Assembly (NCBI GenBank): GCA_965215475.1
Contig: OZ244061.1
Location: 1,984,001 to 2,048,000, forward strand
Length of the DNA stretch: 64,000 nt
Source of the DNA: Bin80 sp965215475
GTDB taxonomy: Bacteria; Bacteroidota; Rhodothermia; Rhodothermales; Bin80
Reading direction: 5' to 3'
Of this stretch, positions 18,951-27,573 are shown piece after piece. The notes beneath the pieces are model-generated. The model was not told the origin of the DNA. It searched no databases and saw nothing but the letters and a program-made list of their open reading frames with translations. Each line of letters opens with the position of its first letter. Position 1 is the first letter of the stretch. The position numbers and the translations under genes were made by a program.

Positions 18951-19716
18951 TTTCGCCTTTACTCATAGAAGTTATTAGATTCCAGTGTACTGGGGGGAAG
19001 GTTTCGGACGGCTCCAAGATTTCTTCAAAGAGTGTTCCTTTCTGGCGATTTTTCGAAAAAATCACACCTGCAGGCCAAATCTTTCGCTCAAATGAGTGTT
19101 TGCTGTGAGGAATCCACTCCACCAAGGAATAGTTCTCAGCCAGAAAATCACCAACCACGATGTTCATTTGAAGAATAAACTTTGCTACCCGACTGAAGTC
19201 ATCCTCGGGCTCACTGCCAATAACCGCCCGATACGCCTTGAAGACAATGGTTATCATACGCTCTCTAGCCTCCTCTGCAGTGTCGGCGTTAATATCTACC
19301 CCGTATAATTTCGATAATGCCCGCAGGCAGTCAAATCGATATTGTCCCTCATCCAATGACTCCGCAAAAAACTTTGCAGCCATCACTAACTTTCGTCTCA
19401 GTGCCTCGGTCAGGAACTGGCCATTCCCACAAGAAGGATCAAGCGTTGACTTATTCAGATCTGCAACAGGATCATTGGGTAAGTAATCTAACATCTGTTT
19501 CACAAACCAATTCGGAGTGAAAACTTCACCATAATGATCGATGCGATCTGTATCACGTACCAAGACCGGCGAATCATCCTCCACGAATGCAGTTGCAAGA
19601 TATTTGCTCACTCGATCCCGAATCTCCTTTGCATTTAACCGTGCACAAACGGTTCGATGCGAATCCTTATCCGAGGTCGTCTCCGGGGAAATGACGTCAA
19701 AAAGAGAGGGCTCCAT
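18943..19716 (-). CDS. Short methyltransferase-like protein, motif I but no NPPY
   Basis: This 257-aa protein has the Eco57I-like entry GEVFTPNWFVKQML, a strong AdoMet motif I (LDPSCGNGQFL, 92-102) and the following acidic-strand motif YGVDIN. The chain continues to NIVVGDFL, where the family normally reaches NPPY a few dozen residues later, but here it ends without it. It may act as a partner that supplies AdoMet binding or DNA specificity to the next methyltransferase, or be a truncated enzyme. It is the first gene of the three-gene operon and overlaps the next gene by 8 bp. Confidence 0.75.
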   Translation of the reverse strand: MEPSLFDVISPETTSDKDSHRTVCARLNAKEIRDRVSKYLATAFVEDDSPVLVRDTDRIDHYGEVFTPNWFVKQMLDYLPNDPVADLNKSTLDPSCGNGQFLTEALRRKLVMAAKFFAESLDEGQYRFDCLRALSKLYGVDINADTAEEARERMITIVFKAYRAVIGSEPEDDFSRVAKFILQMNIVVGDFLAENYSLVEWIPHSKHSFERKIWPAGVIFSKNRQKGTLFEEILEPSETFPPVHWNLITSMSKGENV

Positions 19717-20049
19717 AACCTAAAAATTAACCAATCTGTATGTCAATAAAAAATTCTTGCTTAAAGGGAGGAATGCCAGACTACCGAGGACTATCATTTC
19801 GGAAGATCATCAGACAATACAGGGAGGAGGCCCATTAACCTTGCTCCGATATTTATTAACCCAAAATCCTTTCTTCAATGAAAGAGTTCTGATAAGACTT
19901 TTAGTTGTTATGGATAGTAGGTCCGACCAGTTGGTCAATTGAAGAAGTAATTGCTACTACTTGTTCCTATTCTATGTGTCTCAGCATGAAGCCTGTTCTC
20001 TAATCTTGCATTGAAACTATTGAATCCCGATCGTTGTCCAATGGGACTC
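19717..20049. other. Intergenic; right edge of inserted operon
   Basis: The first part presumably carries the promoter of the leftward methyltransferase operon. From about 19954 the sequence matches 21322 onward at roughly 75 percent by eye, which places the right edge of the inserted operon near 19954. No gene is supported here. Confidence 0.5.
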
Positions 20050-20438
20050 ATGACTAAAAAGAGAATTTGAACATCCCAGATTCTATCGAGGAGGCATATT
20101 CCTCTACAATCTTCCGAAGAAAATGATCTCTCATATTCACTAAAATCATGTTCAAGACAATTTCGGAACCTGTCCTTGAACGCATGGACAACCAGTTTCA
20201 GGCATTCAAGGAATCCATTGATGCGAAGTTTGATCAACAGAAAGAGTATATGGATGCAAAGTTTGATCAACAGAAAGAGTATATGGATATCCAGAAAGAA
20301 TCTATGGATGCAAAGTTTGATCAACAGAAAGAATCTATGAATGCACAACTCAGTAATCTACGTTGGATCATTGGGATATTGATCGCTGCCGGTGTATTTA
20401 ACGTTCTGGCAAATTTTTTTAACTGGGGAGCGAATTGA
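20050..20438 (+). pseudogene. Broken copy of tail-anchored coiled-coil protein
   Basis: This is the decayed paralogue of the gene at 21422-21775. The ATG at 20050 corresponds to the intact copy's start, but a 1-nt loss gives a TGA after six codons and about 20 bp are missing further on. From 20148 the frame is open again and encodes an 11-residue coiled-coil repeat (DAKFDQQKEYM-type units) and the C-terminal membrane segment GILIAAGVFNVLANFF. It belongs to copy A of the tandem duplication. Confidence 0.65.
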
Positions 20439-20517
20439 TCTCTCTATATTAGATATAGTGAGATCAGTACAACTCAGACTATCATCGCCCAAACAGGGTT
20501 TCGCAAAATCCTGCCTA

Positions 20518-21011
20518 TTATGAAAGACCGCTTTGGGGCTCAGACACCTCAGATAAAAGCTGGCTAATTACCGCCTCTACGGTCACCCCCTCACTCTCTG
20601 CATAGAAATTCGTTAATATGCGGTGGCGAAGGACCGGATGAGCCAAGGCGTGAATGTCTTCAATCGCTACATTATAACGCCCCCGTAATGCAGCGCGAAC
20701 CTTACCTCCAAGCAGCAAATACTGCGTCGCCCGCAACCCGGCACCCCAACTCACCCAATTCGAAATAAACTCTAAAGCACCCGCTGCCTTTGGCCGCGTA
20801 CTACGAACTAGATCCACCGCAAACTGCGCTACGTTTCGGGGGACGAATACACTACGAACCTCATGCTGAAAAGATAGAATATCTGCTCCTGACAAGATTT
20901 TCTCAACCGGCTCCCTCTCACGACTAGTCGTCTCCAGAGCGACGGTCAACTCATCCTCCGCAGATAAATAATCAAGGACGATATTGAACATAAACCGATC
21001 CAATTGTGCTT
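20518..21011 (-). pseudogene. C-terminal fragment of MoxR ATPase (duplicate)
   Basis: This segment encodes the last 160 or so residues of the MoxR protein at 21855-22874, with the same translated sequence, but lacks the Walker A and B half. It is cut at 21011, where it joins a fragment of the permease gene. The offset to the intact copy is exactly 1,337 bp. It has no usable start of its own and is unlikely to make a working protein. Confidence 0.85.
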
Positions 21012-21254
21012 GACGACTCGCTTCGCGTAGGCATACGTGCCTCCGGACTCAGGATAACGGGAGGCAAGTTTTACAAAACTGACAGCCGTAAGGAATGCAA
21101 TGCCTCCGTTGAGTACAAAGGCTACGATCGCAGCCGAGCCGGCAGAGGCGAACGCAACGCCGGCAAGTGCAAGAATGCCTCCCCCAACTATCGCACCTAC
21201 ACCAAGTGCCGTTGCGCCGAAACGACCTAAATGCCGTCCATCACTGTCACTCAT
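20946..21254 (-). pseudogene. Chimeric fragment, permease N-terminus joined to MoxR
   Basis: The frame starts like the permease at 12392-14641 and follows it for about 81 residues with one visible difference (AFVLNGG versus AFTLNGG). At 21012/21011 it crosses the duplication junction and continues out of frame through the MoxR fragment to a stop at 20946. Only two complete membrane helices remain. It is a by-product of the tandem duplication and marks its joint. Confidence 0.8.
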
Positions 21255-22348
21255 TCACTCGTACAAAGAATTTGCTTTGAGCTAACAACCTGTCAATAAC
21301 GTCGTGGGTTCCAGAATTATAAAAGGTTCTACTCGGCCCTATGCTCTGTGTATCAGCATGAAATTCTGTTATCTGACCCTGTGTTGGAACTATTCAATCC
21401 TGAACGTTGTCCAATGGTATTATGGCTAAAATAGACAATCCGGATATCCCAGATTCTGTTGTAGAGGATGTATTCCTATACAATCTTTTGAAGAAGATGG
21501 GTTGCGATGGGGATGAGGCTCTCATATTCACTAAAATCATGTTCAAGACAATTTCGGAACCTGTCCTTGAACGCATGGACAACCAGTTTCAGGCATTCAA
21601 GGAATCCATTGACACAAAGTTGGATCAACAGAAAGAATCTATGGATCAACAGAAAGAATCTATGGATGCACAACTCAGTAACCTACGTTGGGTCATTGGG
21701 ATCGGAATTGGGGTATTGATCGCTGCCGGTGTATTTAACGTTCTGGCAAATTTTTTTAACTGGGGAGCGAATTGATCTCTCTATATTAGATATAGTGAGA
21801 TCAGTACAACTCAGACTATCATCGCCCAAACAGGGTTTCGCAAAATCCTGCCTATTATGAAAGACCGCTTTGGGGCTCAGACACCTCAGATAAAAGCTGG
21901 CTAATTACCGCCTCTACGGTCACCCCCTCACTCTCTGCATAGAAATTCGTTAATATGCGGTGGCGAAGGACCGGATGAGCCAAGGCGTGAATGTCTTCAA
22001 TCGCTACATTATAACGCCCCCGTAATGCAGCGCGAACCTTACCTCCAAGCAGCAAATACTGCGTCGCCCGCAACCCGGCACCCCAACTCACCCAATTCGA
22101 AATAAACTCTAAAGCACCCGCTGCCTTTGGCCGCGTACTACGAACTAGATCCACCGCAAACTGCGCTACGTTTCGGGGGACGAATACACTACGAACCTCA
22201 TGCTGAAAAGATAGAATATCTGCTCCTGACAAGATTTTCTCAACCGGCTCCCTCTCACGACTAGTCGTCTCCAGAGCGACGGTCAACTCATCCTCCGCAG
22301 ATAAATAATCAAGGACGATATTGAACATAAACCGATCTAATTGTGCTT
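21012..22348. repeat. Second unit of a 1,337-bp tandem duplication
   Basis: This unit holds the permease 5' end, a short intergenic region, the coiled-coil gene and the MoxR C-terminal part. The first unit is 14399 to about 14675 plus about 19954-21011, now split by the 5.3-kb methyltransferase-helicase operon. The MoxR parts of the two units are offset by 1,337 bp, equal to the unit length. In this unit only about 30 bp separate the two flanks, so it resembles the pre-insertion site. Confidence 0.8.
21422..21775 (+). CDS. Small tail-anchored coiled-coil protein
   Basis: This 117-aa protein has an N-terminal helical head (DSVVEDVFLYNLLKKMGCDG), a coiled coil built from short DQQKESMD-type units, and a C-terminal hydrophobic helix (GIGIGVLIAAGVFNVLANFF) that would anchor it in the membrane. 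The layout resembles small coiled-coil/TM proteins such as Bdr or DUF1640-like families, but I do not assign a family. The ATG at 21422 is preferred to a TTG at 21407. It is convergent with the MoxR gene. A broken copy lies at 20050-20438 with more coil units. The function is unknown. Confidence 0.6.
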   Translation: MAKIDNPDIPDSVVEDVFLYNLLKKMGCDGDEALIFTKIMFKTISEPVLERMDNQFQAFKESIDTKLDQQKESMDQQKESMDAQLSNLRWVIGIGIGVLIAAGVFNVLANFFNWGAN

Positions 22349-22874
22349 CCGGCAATGGATAGGTCCCCTCAAGCTCAATCGGATTTTGAGTCGCAAGTAC
22401 GAAGAAGGGTCGGTCCAGTGAATAGCACTCTCCAGTAGCAGTCACTTGGTATTCCTGCATTGCTTCCAGTAGGGCTGCCTGCGTTTTGGGTGGGGTACGA
22501 TTGATCTCGTCCGCCAGAATAATATTGGCAAAAATAGGACCCTTGACAAACTCAATGGTCCTGCGACCAGTGGTACGATTCTCATCCAGCATATCCATCC
22601 CCGTAATATCCGCCGGCATCAGATCCGGGGTGAACTGGATCCGCTTATAAGACAGATCCAACATTTCCCCCAAAGACCGGATTAACAGCGTTTTTGCAAG
22701 ACCTGGTACTCCTGTCAATAAACAGTGACCACCCGCAAAAAGTGCGATCAAAACCTGCTCAATCACAGCATCTTGCCCAACAATGCGCCGGCGGATCTGA
22801 GACATAATTTTTGACTCGCCTTCTCGAAGACGCTCAAGTGCTTGATTTTCCCTATCTGGAGTTGTCAAAGTCAA
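21855..22874 (-). CDS. MoxR-family AAA+ ATPase
   Basis: At 339 aa this is a complete MoxR ATPase: Walker A GVPGLAKT near 58-65, Walker B ILADEINR near 118, sensor region ATQNPIELEGTYPLPEAQLDRF, and a C-terminal lid domain. MoxR proteins act as chaperone-like ATPases, usually beside DUF58 and von Willebrand-type genes, which are absent downstream here, where only duplicated fragments remain. The C-terminal half is duplicated at 20518-21011. It has no operon partner in this window. Confidence 0.92.
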   Translation of the reverse strand: MTLTTPDRENQALERLREGESKIMSQIRRRIVGQDAVIEQVLIALFAGGHCLLTGVPGLAKTLLIRSLGEMLDLSYKRIQFTPDLMPADITGMDMLDENRTTGRRTIEFVKGPIFANIILADEINRTPPKTQAALLEAMQEYQVTATGECYSLDRPFFVLATQNPIELEGTYPLPEAQLDRFMFNIVLDYLSAEDELTVALETTSREREPVEKILSGADILSFQHEVRSVFVPRNVAQFAVDLVRSTRPKAAGALEFISNWVSWGAGLRATQYLLLGGKVRAALRGRYNVAIEDIHALAHPVLRHRILTNFYAESEGVTVEAVISQLLSEVSEPQSGLS

Positions 22875-22979
22875 TCGGGTTTAAAGTGCAGACATGATAC
22901 TGAATATCCGTGAAAATGTGGCTAATCTAACTCTGATCATAATGCAATCAAATCACTCTTCCCTAGGTGATTGCATACA

Positions 22980-23290
22980 TTATAAATTCGATTGCCGCCT
23001 GAAAACTGACCCAGAAGCGTTCTCAAAATACCGATCGGGATACTCCCGCCCATCACCAATATCCTGGTCACGATTCTCGTTTTTGCGGAGATCTAGATCT
23101 TTGCTCACAACAATGGTAATAAAGCCAAAAAGAAAAATCCCCACCCGGTTAAGATACTCGTTTAACCGATCTACTTCTTCCTCTGTGAATATGCCGACTC
23201 ACACAGATAAAGAATCGCATGTTCAAAGATCGCTAGATCCATCAGATGCAACACTCGGTGATGTTCTGCAACCTAAACGTTGTGTGCCCA
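22980..23290 (-). pseudogene. Degenerate fragment of an unidentified protein
   Basis: On the minus strand two overlapping frames give protein-like sequence: first HLMDLAIFEHAILYLCESA, then, after a +1 shift near 23195, FTEEEVDRLNEYLNRVG and a hydrophobic stretch ending at a TAA at 22980. There is no start codon in the second frame. I do not recognise the family. The remaining gap between 22875 and 23482 shows no other gene; the plus-strand open frame across it has no protein-like features. Confidence 0.35.
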
Positions 23291-23482
23291 TTTGGCGGCA
23301 ATGCAAAATCCTCCCTCGAAACCGTATTGTCCTGCACCTACATCGAGCCTCACTATACTCTTATCCCCTCTACTACGTCCCAGATGGCTCAAACCGAACC
23401 CGCACGAAACCCATAGTCTACCTGCGCCCAAGCCTCCCGTACGATTCCAAATAACAAAGCGGCGGTAACGAGCCAAATCTAT

Positions 23483-26062
23483 TCAATCATTCGGATGATC
23501 TACAATTCTAAGGAGTAACCTTTGCGCCTCACGGTATCCAGGTGCACTTTCCAAGGACTGCAGAACTGCACGTTTCGCTTCGGTCATCTGCCGGTTATTG
23601 TATAGACTCATCGCAAGCGCGAATTGCGTCTCTGCACGATTAACCGGCTTAAGCGATACAATGGCTCTCCGTTTTTCGACCTCACGCGCATACTGCCCCA
23701 GGTCCGAGTACAGTTCTGCCAACTGTACAAGAACTTCCATATTATAGGGGGCCGTATAACGCGAACGTGTAAGATAGTGTACCGCCGAGGTGGTATCTGC
23801 CTGCTCAAGCAAAATTTCTGCCAACTCCACTGCTTCCTCCTCTCCATAAGGGTGGATTTTAAGATAGTCTTCCAGGGTCTGAGCCAGCTCGGCCATCTGA
23901 CCTCGCTGGCGATAAATTTCTGTCAGACCTTCATATGGATTCCCTTCCCCAGTATAGTCTGGATACAAATCTATTGCGTTGTGATAGGCAGATTCGGCCG
24001 CCTCTAGGTCTCCCTGCTCCAAGGCCTTTTCGGCACTTGCAAGGAGTCCATAAAACGACTCCTGTCCCTGCTGAGCCAGGTAGCTGGCAAGGTCTCCCCC
24101 TTGTTGTTCCTCAGTCAACATATCTGGCCATCCACGAAGAACCGGAGCAAGACGTACGCGCTCGCGATCCAGATATTCACGAAATTCCTTGTCCAGCTCT
24201 CTGCGTGATTTCCCGAATACTTCTTGCATGGCTACCTCCTCTGTCTGCCCCTGACTCAATGTCCTCAAAAGACGTATCAGCGTATCAAATCCGTACTCCG
24301 ACACAAGAAATTCTACCACCCGATACGCATGGTAATAGCTCAAGAGAACCTGCCCTTGAAATGTTGGTCGAGTAAACCCGCGATCCATCTTTTCAAGTTC
24401 ATGAAGCCGGTTATTGTCATAAGCGGTGAAGAACTGAATCTCCATATCACGTCTCCATGCTGGATTTGCACGCACTTCTTCATAGACGGATAACCCCTCT
24501 GTCAACCACCGTGAAATGCGATAATCACTCAACCCAACCGTCATCGTATGAGCCAATTCGTGCCAAAGTGTGCGCGCCCAATTATACGGGATGTCCGGTT
24601 GTGCTGCCGGAGTATTCATAGCAACAACATCCCCGAAACAAACTCCCAAGAGCCCGACATGAGGAATCCCCGCAACGCGGACCGCAAAATCATCCGCATC
24701 GTTGTATGCCTCCAATAGGATCTTGCCCGAAGGCTCATATCCATAATGAGCATGCAAGGCATCATAGGCTCTCTCCGCTTCGCGCAGCATGATTGGCCCC
24801 AGTACCTTCTCCTCACTGGAATGAATTCGGAGAGTAAAATGCGTGCTGGTAAGGGTGGAGAATTGGTCCAACTCATCCATCATACTCAGGCTGTTGGCGG
24901 CGTAAAGGTTGAAGCCGTCACTGGCATAGCTTCGCTCCAGATAATCCCGCGCGGACTGAAATTCTCCCAAACGCATGAGCGCAGTTGCATACGTTGCGTT
25001 TGCCGCTGAATTTTCCGGGTTTGACTCCACTGCTTTTTGTGCGTATGTAGCCGCATCAGGATACCGGAACCGGAGAGCCAGATTTTCGCTCATCACTCGG
25101 TAGAAATCTGCCAATTGTTTGGTTCTCTGATTTATCGTGACTTCTGCTTGCCGGACTGCTCCATAATCCCCCTGCAAATACAGTGCAGCAGCATAATGCG
25201 CCCAAGCCTCCAGATGCCCTGCATCCTGATCTAAAGCGGCGCGAGCAGCGGATACTGCCTGTGCATAATTACCATCCAATACATAGAGCTTGGCCATCAG
25301 CGATAGTGCCGGGGCGTAATTCTCTGTGATCTGCAGTGCCAGATTTGCAAGTTCTTCCTTCCTACCATAAGATCCTGTAACGGAAGCCAGTTTCACATAT
25401 GTTTCTGGGCGATTTGGGTTAATGGAAAGAGCTTTACTGTACCTTTCATTTGCAAACGCTTGATCATGGGTCTTCTGATAAAGATCTCCATGCCATAACA
25501 GAATTTGAACATTGTCTGGATCCAACCTCAACGCCGTTGAAAATGCCTCGTTTGCCTCGTGATAAGCACCAAGTTGTTTTGCCGCCTGCCCCCCGACCGC
25601 AAGGCCTCTGGCCGTAGTGAATCCTCCTTGCCTTAAGCGACTGTTAATAATGGAATACAGGCGTTCTGCCTGACGAGATTTTCCGCGTAGAAGGTGGAGG
25701 TTTGCCAGCTCCAGCCCTGCGCGCCAATAGTCGTTTCTGGATTGAATAGAAGCCATGAAGGCCTCCTCAGCTCCTTCCCAGTTCCCCATTGCCATATGCA
25801 GACGACCGATGACATAGTTCACATACTCCGTCTCAGAGGAACTGCGTAGCAGTTGCTGTGCTCTCCGAAGCCCCTCCTCGTGACTGCCGGTCTGCAGATA
25901 GGTCTCAAAATACCCTTCAATGTTTACACCATACAGGCTGTCTGCAAAGGCTTCGCGTGCATCACTATATTGCCCTGCATTCAAGAGATCTTCTCCAGTC
26001 TGTGCCTGAGACACCGTAGAGATTCCCCCCAGAAGAACGATAAGGAGAGTGGCGATCCGCAT
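23483..26062 (-). CDS. Secreted TPR protein with gluzincin peptidase domain
   Basis: This 859-aa protein has a signal peptide (LLIVLLGGISTVSQAQ), about ten tetratricopeptide repeats over residues 20-400, and a zincin-type peptidase domain with HELAH at 501-505 followed by WLTEGLSVYEE, supplying the third zinc ligand. More TPRs follow over residues 690-850. It fits the peptidase MA-like family and should act in the periplasm or on the cell surface; its substrate is not evident. The start ATG overlaps the stop of the upstream amidohydrolase by one base (TAATG), so the two are probably translated together. Confidence 0.85.
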   Translation of the reverse strand: MRIATLLIVLLGGISTVSQAQTGEDLLNAGQYSDAREAFADSLYGVNIEGYFETYLQTGSHEEGLRRAQQLLRSSSETEYVNYVIGRLHMAMGNWEGAEEAFMASIQSRNDYWRAGLELANLHLLRGKSRQAERLYSIINSRLRQGGFTTARGLAVGGQAAKQLGAYHEANEAFSTALRLDPDNVQILLWHGDLYQKTHDQAFANERYSKALSINPNRPETYVKLASVTGSYGRKEELANLALQITENYAPALSLMAKLYVLDGNYAQAVSAARAALDQDAGHLEAWAHYAAALYLQGDYGAVRQAEVTINQRTKQLADFYRVMSENLALRFRYPDAATYAQKAVESNPENSAANATYATALMRLGEFQSARDYLERSYASDGFNLYAANSLSMMDELDQFSTLTSTHFTLRIHSSEEKVLGPIMLREAERAYDALHAHYGYEPSGKILLEAYNDADDFAVRVAGIPHVGLLGVCFGDVVAMNTPAAQPDIPYNWARTLWHELAHTMTVGLSDYRISRWLTEGLSVYEEVRANPAWRRDMEIQFFTAYDNNRLHELEKMDRGFTRPTFQGQVLLSYYHAYRVVEFLVSEYGFDTLIRLLRTLSQGQTEEVAMQEVFGKSRRELDKEFREYLDRERVRLAPVLRGWPDMLTEEQQGGDLASYLAQQGQESFYGLLASAEKALEQGDLEAAESAYHNAIDLYPDYTGEGNPYEGLTEIYRQRGQMAELAQTLEDYLKIHPYGEEEAVELAEILLEQADTTSAVHYLTRSRYTAPYNMEVLVQLAELYSDLGQYAREVEKRRAIVSLKPVNRAETQFALAMSLYNNRQMTEAKRAVLQSLESAPGYREAQRLLLRIVDHPND

Positions 26063-27381
26063 TAAGGATGGTTCGATAGGTCGTGTGATTCTTGAATACG
26101 TTCCAGACGTATCTGGATATCAATTCGGGACAACCAATTCCCTCGAACCATCACTCCAGACAACTCCTTCAAATGATTCAGATCGTCCAAAGGATTCCCA
26201 TCTACGAGGAGTAAGTCGGCCCGCGCTTCCTCACTGATTATGCCAAAGGTATCTTTCTCTTGATAGTACTCCCCCACCGCGCGCGTCCCAGAATCAAGAA
26301 TCTCATATTTTGACATTCCAGCGTCTGCCATATGCTCAAATTCACGATGTAGCGAAAACCCTGGTACGCTGAAAAGCTGGGGAGCGTCCGTTCCCAAGAA
26401 AATTTGAACTCCCGACTGGTTCAGTGCACGCAATATCCGCATACGAGTATGAATCGACTCGAGAGCTGCTGCTCTGTCATACCCCGGATTACGTTGCTGC
26501 TCTTCAACCAATCGGAACCAGTTCTCCACCACCGCACGCGGCATATACTTGAGTTCGTCATATGCACGAAGATCCTCAAGATCGATCGTTCCATACAGAA
26601 CCTCCCATAACGCCATAGTGGGTACAATCCAAGTACCTTTTTCCTTGGTGAGTGCAGTGATTTCCTCAAGTACCTCCTCCTCTGAACGCTCCTGTGAACG
26701 AAGATCGTCAACATATCCATTAATATGATCCAACTCTTCCTGATTCATATTTGATGCATGGATCAGGCTTCCCTCCATAGGTAGATGGCCACCCAAACCA
26801 ATCCCTTCTTCCTCTGCTGTGCGTGCCATAACATCAAACTTTTCTTTGATCAGTCCCCCGTGTACCTTCCATAAATCTCCTCTTTCCGCCTCCTGCGACC
26901 GGGCTATTGCTACCGCCTGCTCGGGTGAGTTTGCCGAATTGCCACTAAAGCTGGGCCCCGCTAGGTAAAGGTTCGGCGCAATCAGTTCACTGCTGTTGGC
27001 GCGTTGCCAAATCTCCAATTGTCCCTGCGTACCAAGCACTCCCCGGACAGTCGTAATTCCGTTAGCTACGAACAGGAACAGCATATCCTCCGTGTATTGT
27101 TCCGACTCATTCAACCAAGATATATGGCCGTGCATTTCTGCGAGTCCAGGCATCAGAAACTTCCCGGTTCCATCAATGACATGGGCCCCTCTAGGAACTT
27201 CTATATCCGCTCCAACCGACCGAATCCGATCCCCCTCAACCACCACCGTATGTGCAGCTAAGACCTGATTGCGATCCATAGGAAGAACCGTCACATTGGT
27301 AAATGCAGTTATCTCCTGTGCCTGAGCTAAGCTACACATAAAAAGGCCGAGAAAGAAATAAATGCCTGTTCGTGTTTTCAT
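26062..27381 (-). CDS. Exported amidohydrolase family protein
   Basis: This 439-aa protein has a signal peptide ending AQAQ and the amidohydrolase fold. The strand TNVTVLPMDRNQVLAAHTVV opens the composite beta domain, and MPGLAEMHGHISW carries the H-x-H metal motif. Further expected elements are GGHLPMEG, LGTDAPQLFSVPGFSLH with the metal-binding aspartate, and the C-terminal RADLLLVDGNPLDD. It resembles imidazolonepropionase- or prolidase-like exported hydrolases, but the substrate is unknown. It is upstream of and coupled to the TPR-peptidase gene, suggesting a shared role in handling extracellular peptides or amides. Confidence 0.87.
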   Translation of the reverse strand: MKTRTGIYFFLGLFMCSLAQAQEITAFTNVTVLPMDRNQVLAAHTVVVEGDRIRSVGADIEVPRGAHVIDGTGKFLMPGLAEMHGHISWLNESEQYTEDMLFLFVANGITTVRGVLGTQGQLEIWQRANSSELIAPNLYLAGPSFSGNSANSPEQAVAIARSQEAERGDLWKVHGGLIKEKFDVMARTAEEEGIGLGGHLPMEGSLIHASNMNQEELDHINGYVDDLRSQERSEEEVLEEITALTKEKGTWIVPTMALWEVLYGTIDLEDLRAYDELKYMPRAVVENWFRLVEEQQRNPGYDRAAALESIHTRMRILRALNQSGVQIFLGTDAPQLFSVPGFSLHREFEHMADAGMSKYEILDSGTRAVGEYYQEKDTFGIISEEARADLLLVDGNPLDDLNHLKELSGVMVRGNWLSRIDIQIRLERIQESHDLSNHP

Positions 27382-27444
27382 CGTTCCAGATAAATGTGCT
27401 GGGCTATGTCATAATTACTGAGGGGTTGGCACTAGGGGTCCCGT

Positions 27445-27573
27445 ATGAGAATGGCATTGGAACGAATCAACACGGTTGTAGCAGATCTTTGGCGAAACTC
27501 CGGTAAGGTACTACGCTTTGGTGAAAAAGTACGCAATGGTTCATGGTTATTCCTCATGATTTTAATGAGGTAG
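27445..27573 (+). pseudogene. Decayed duplicate of the nadE 5' end
   Basis: A 42-codon frame here aligns with the first 30 codons of the nadE gene 796 bp downstream: INTVVADLWRNSGKVL against INTIVGDLRGNSDKVL, with about half of the residues identical. The match then ends and a TAG follows. It is a truncated, diverged relic of a duplication, in the same direction as the intact gene. Confidence 0.65.

Noticed and set aside
14854..19716. Considered BREX or DISARM for the methyltransferase operon
   Set aside because: No PglZ-, BrxC-, DrmA- or DrmB-like gene is present; only two methyltransferase-like genes and one helicase.
22894..23454. 186-codon plus-strand open frame
   Set aside because: The sequence is Ser/Arg/Tyr-rich with no domain-like pattern, and the opposite strand carries a more convincing protein fossil.
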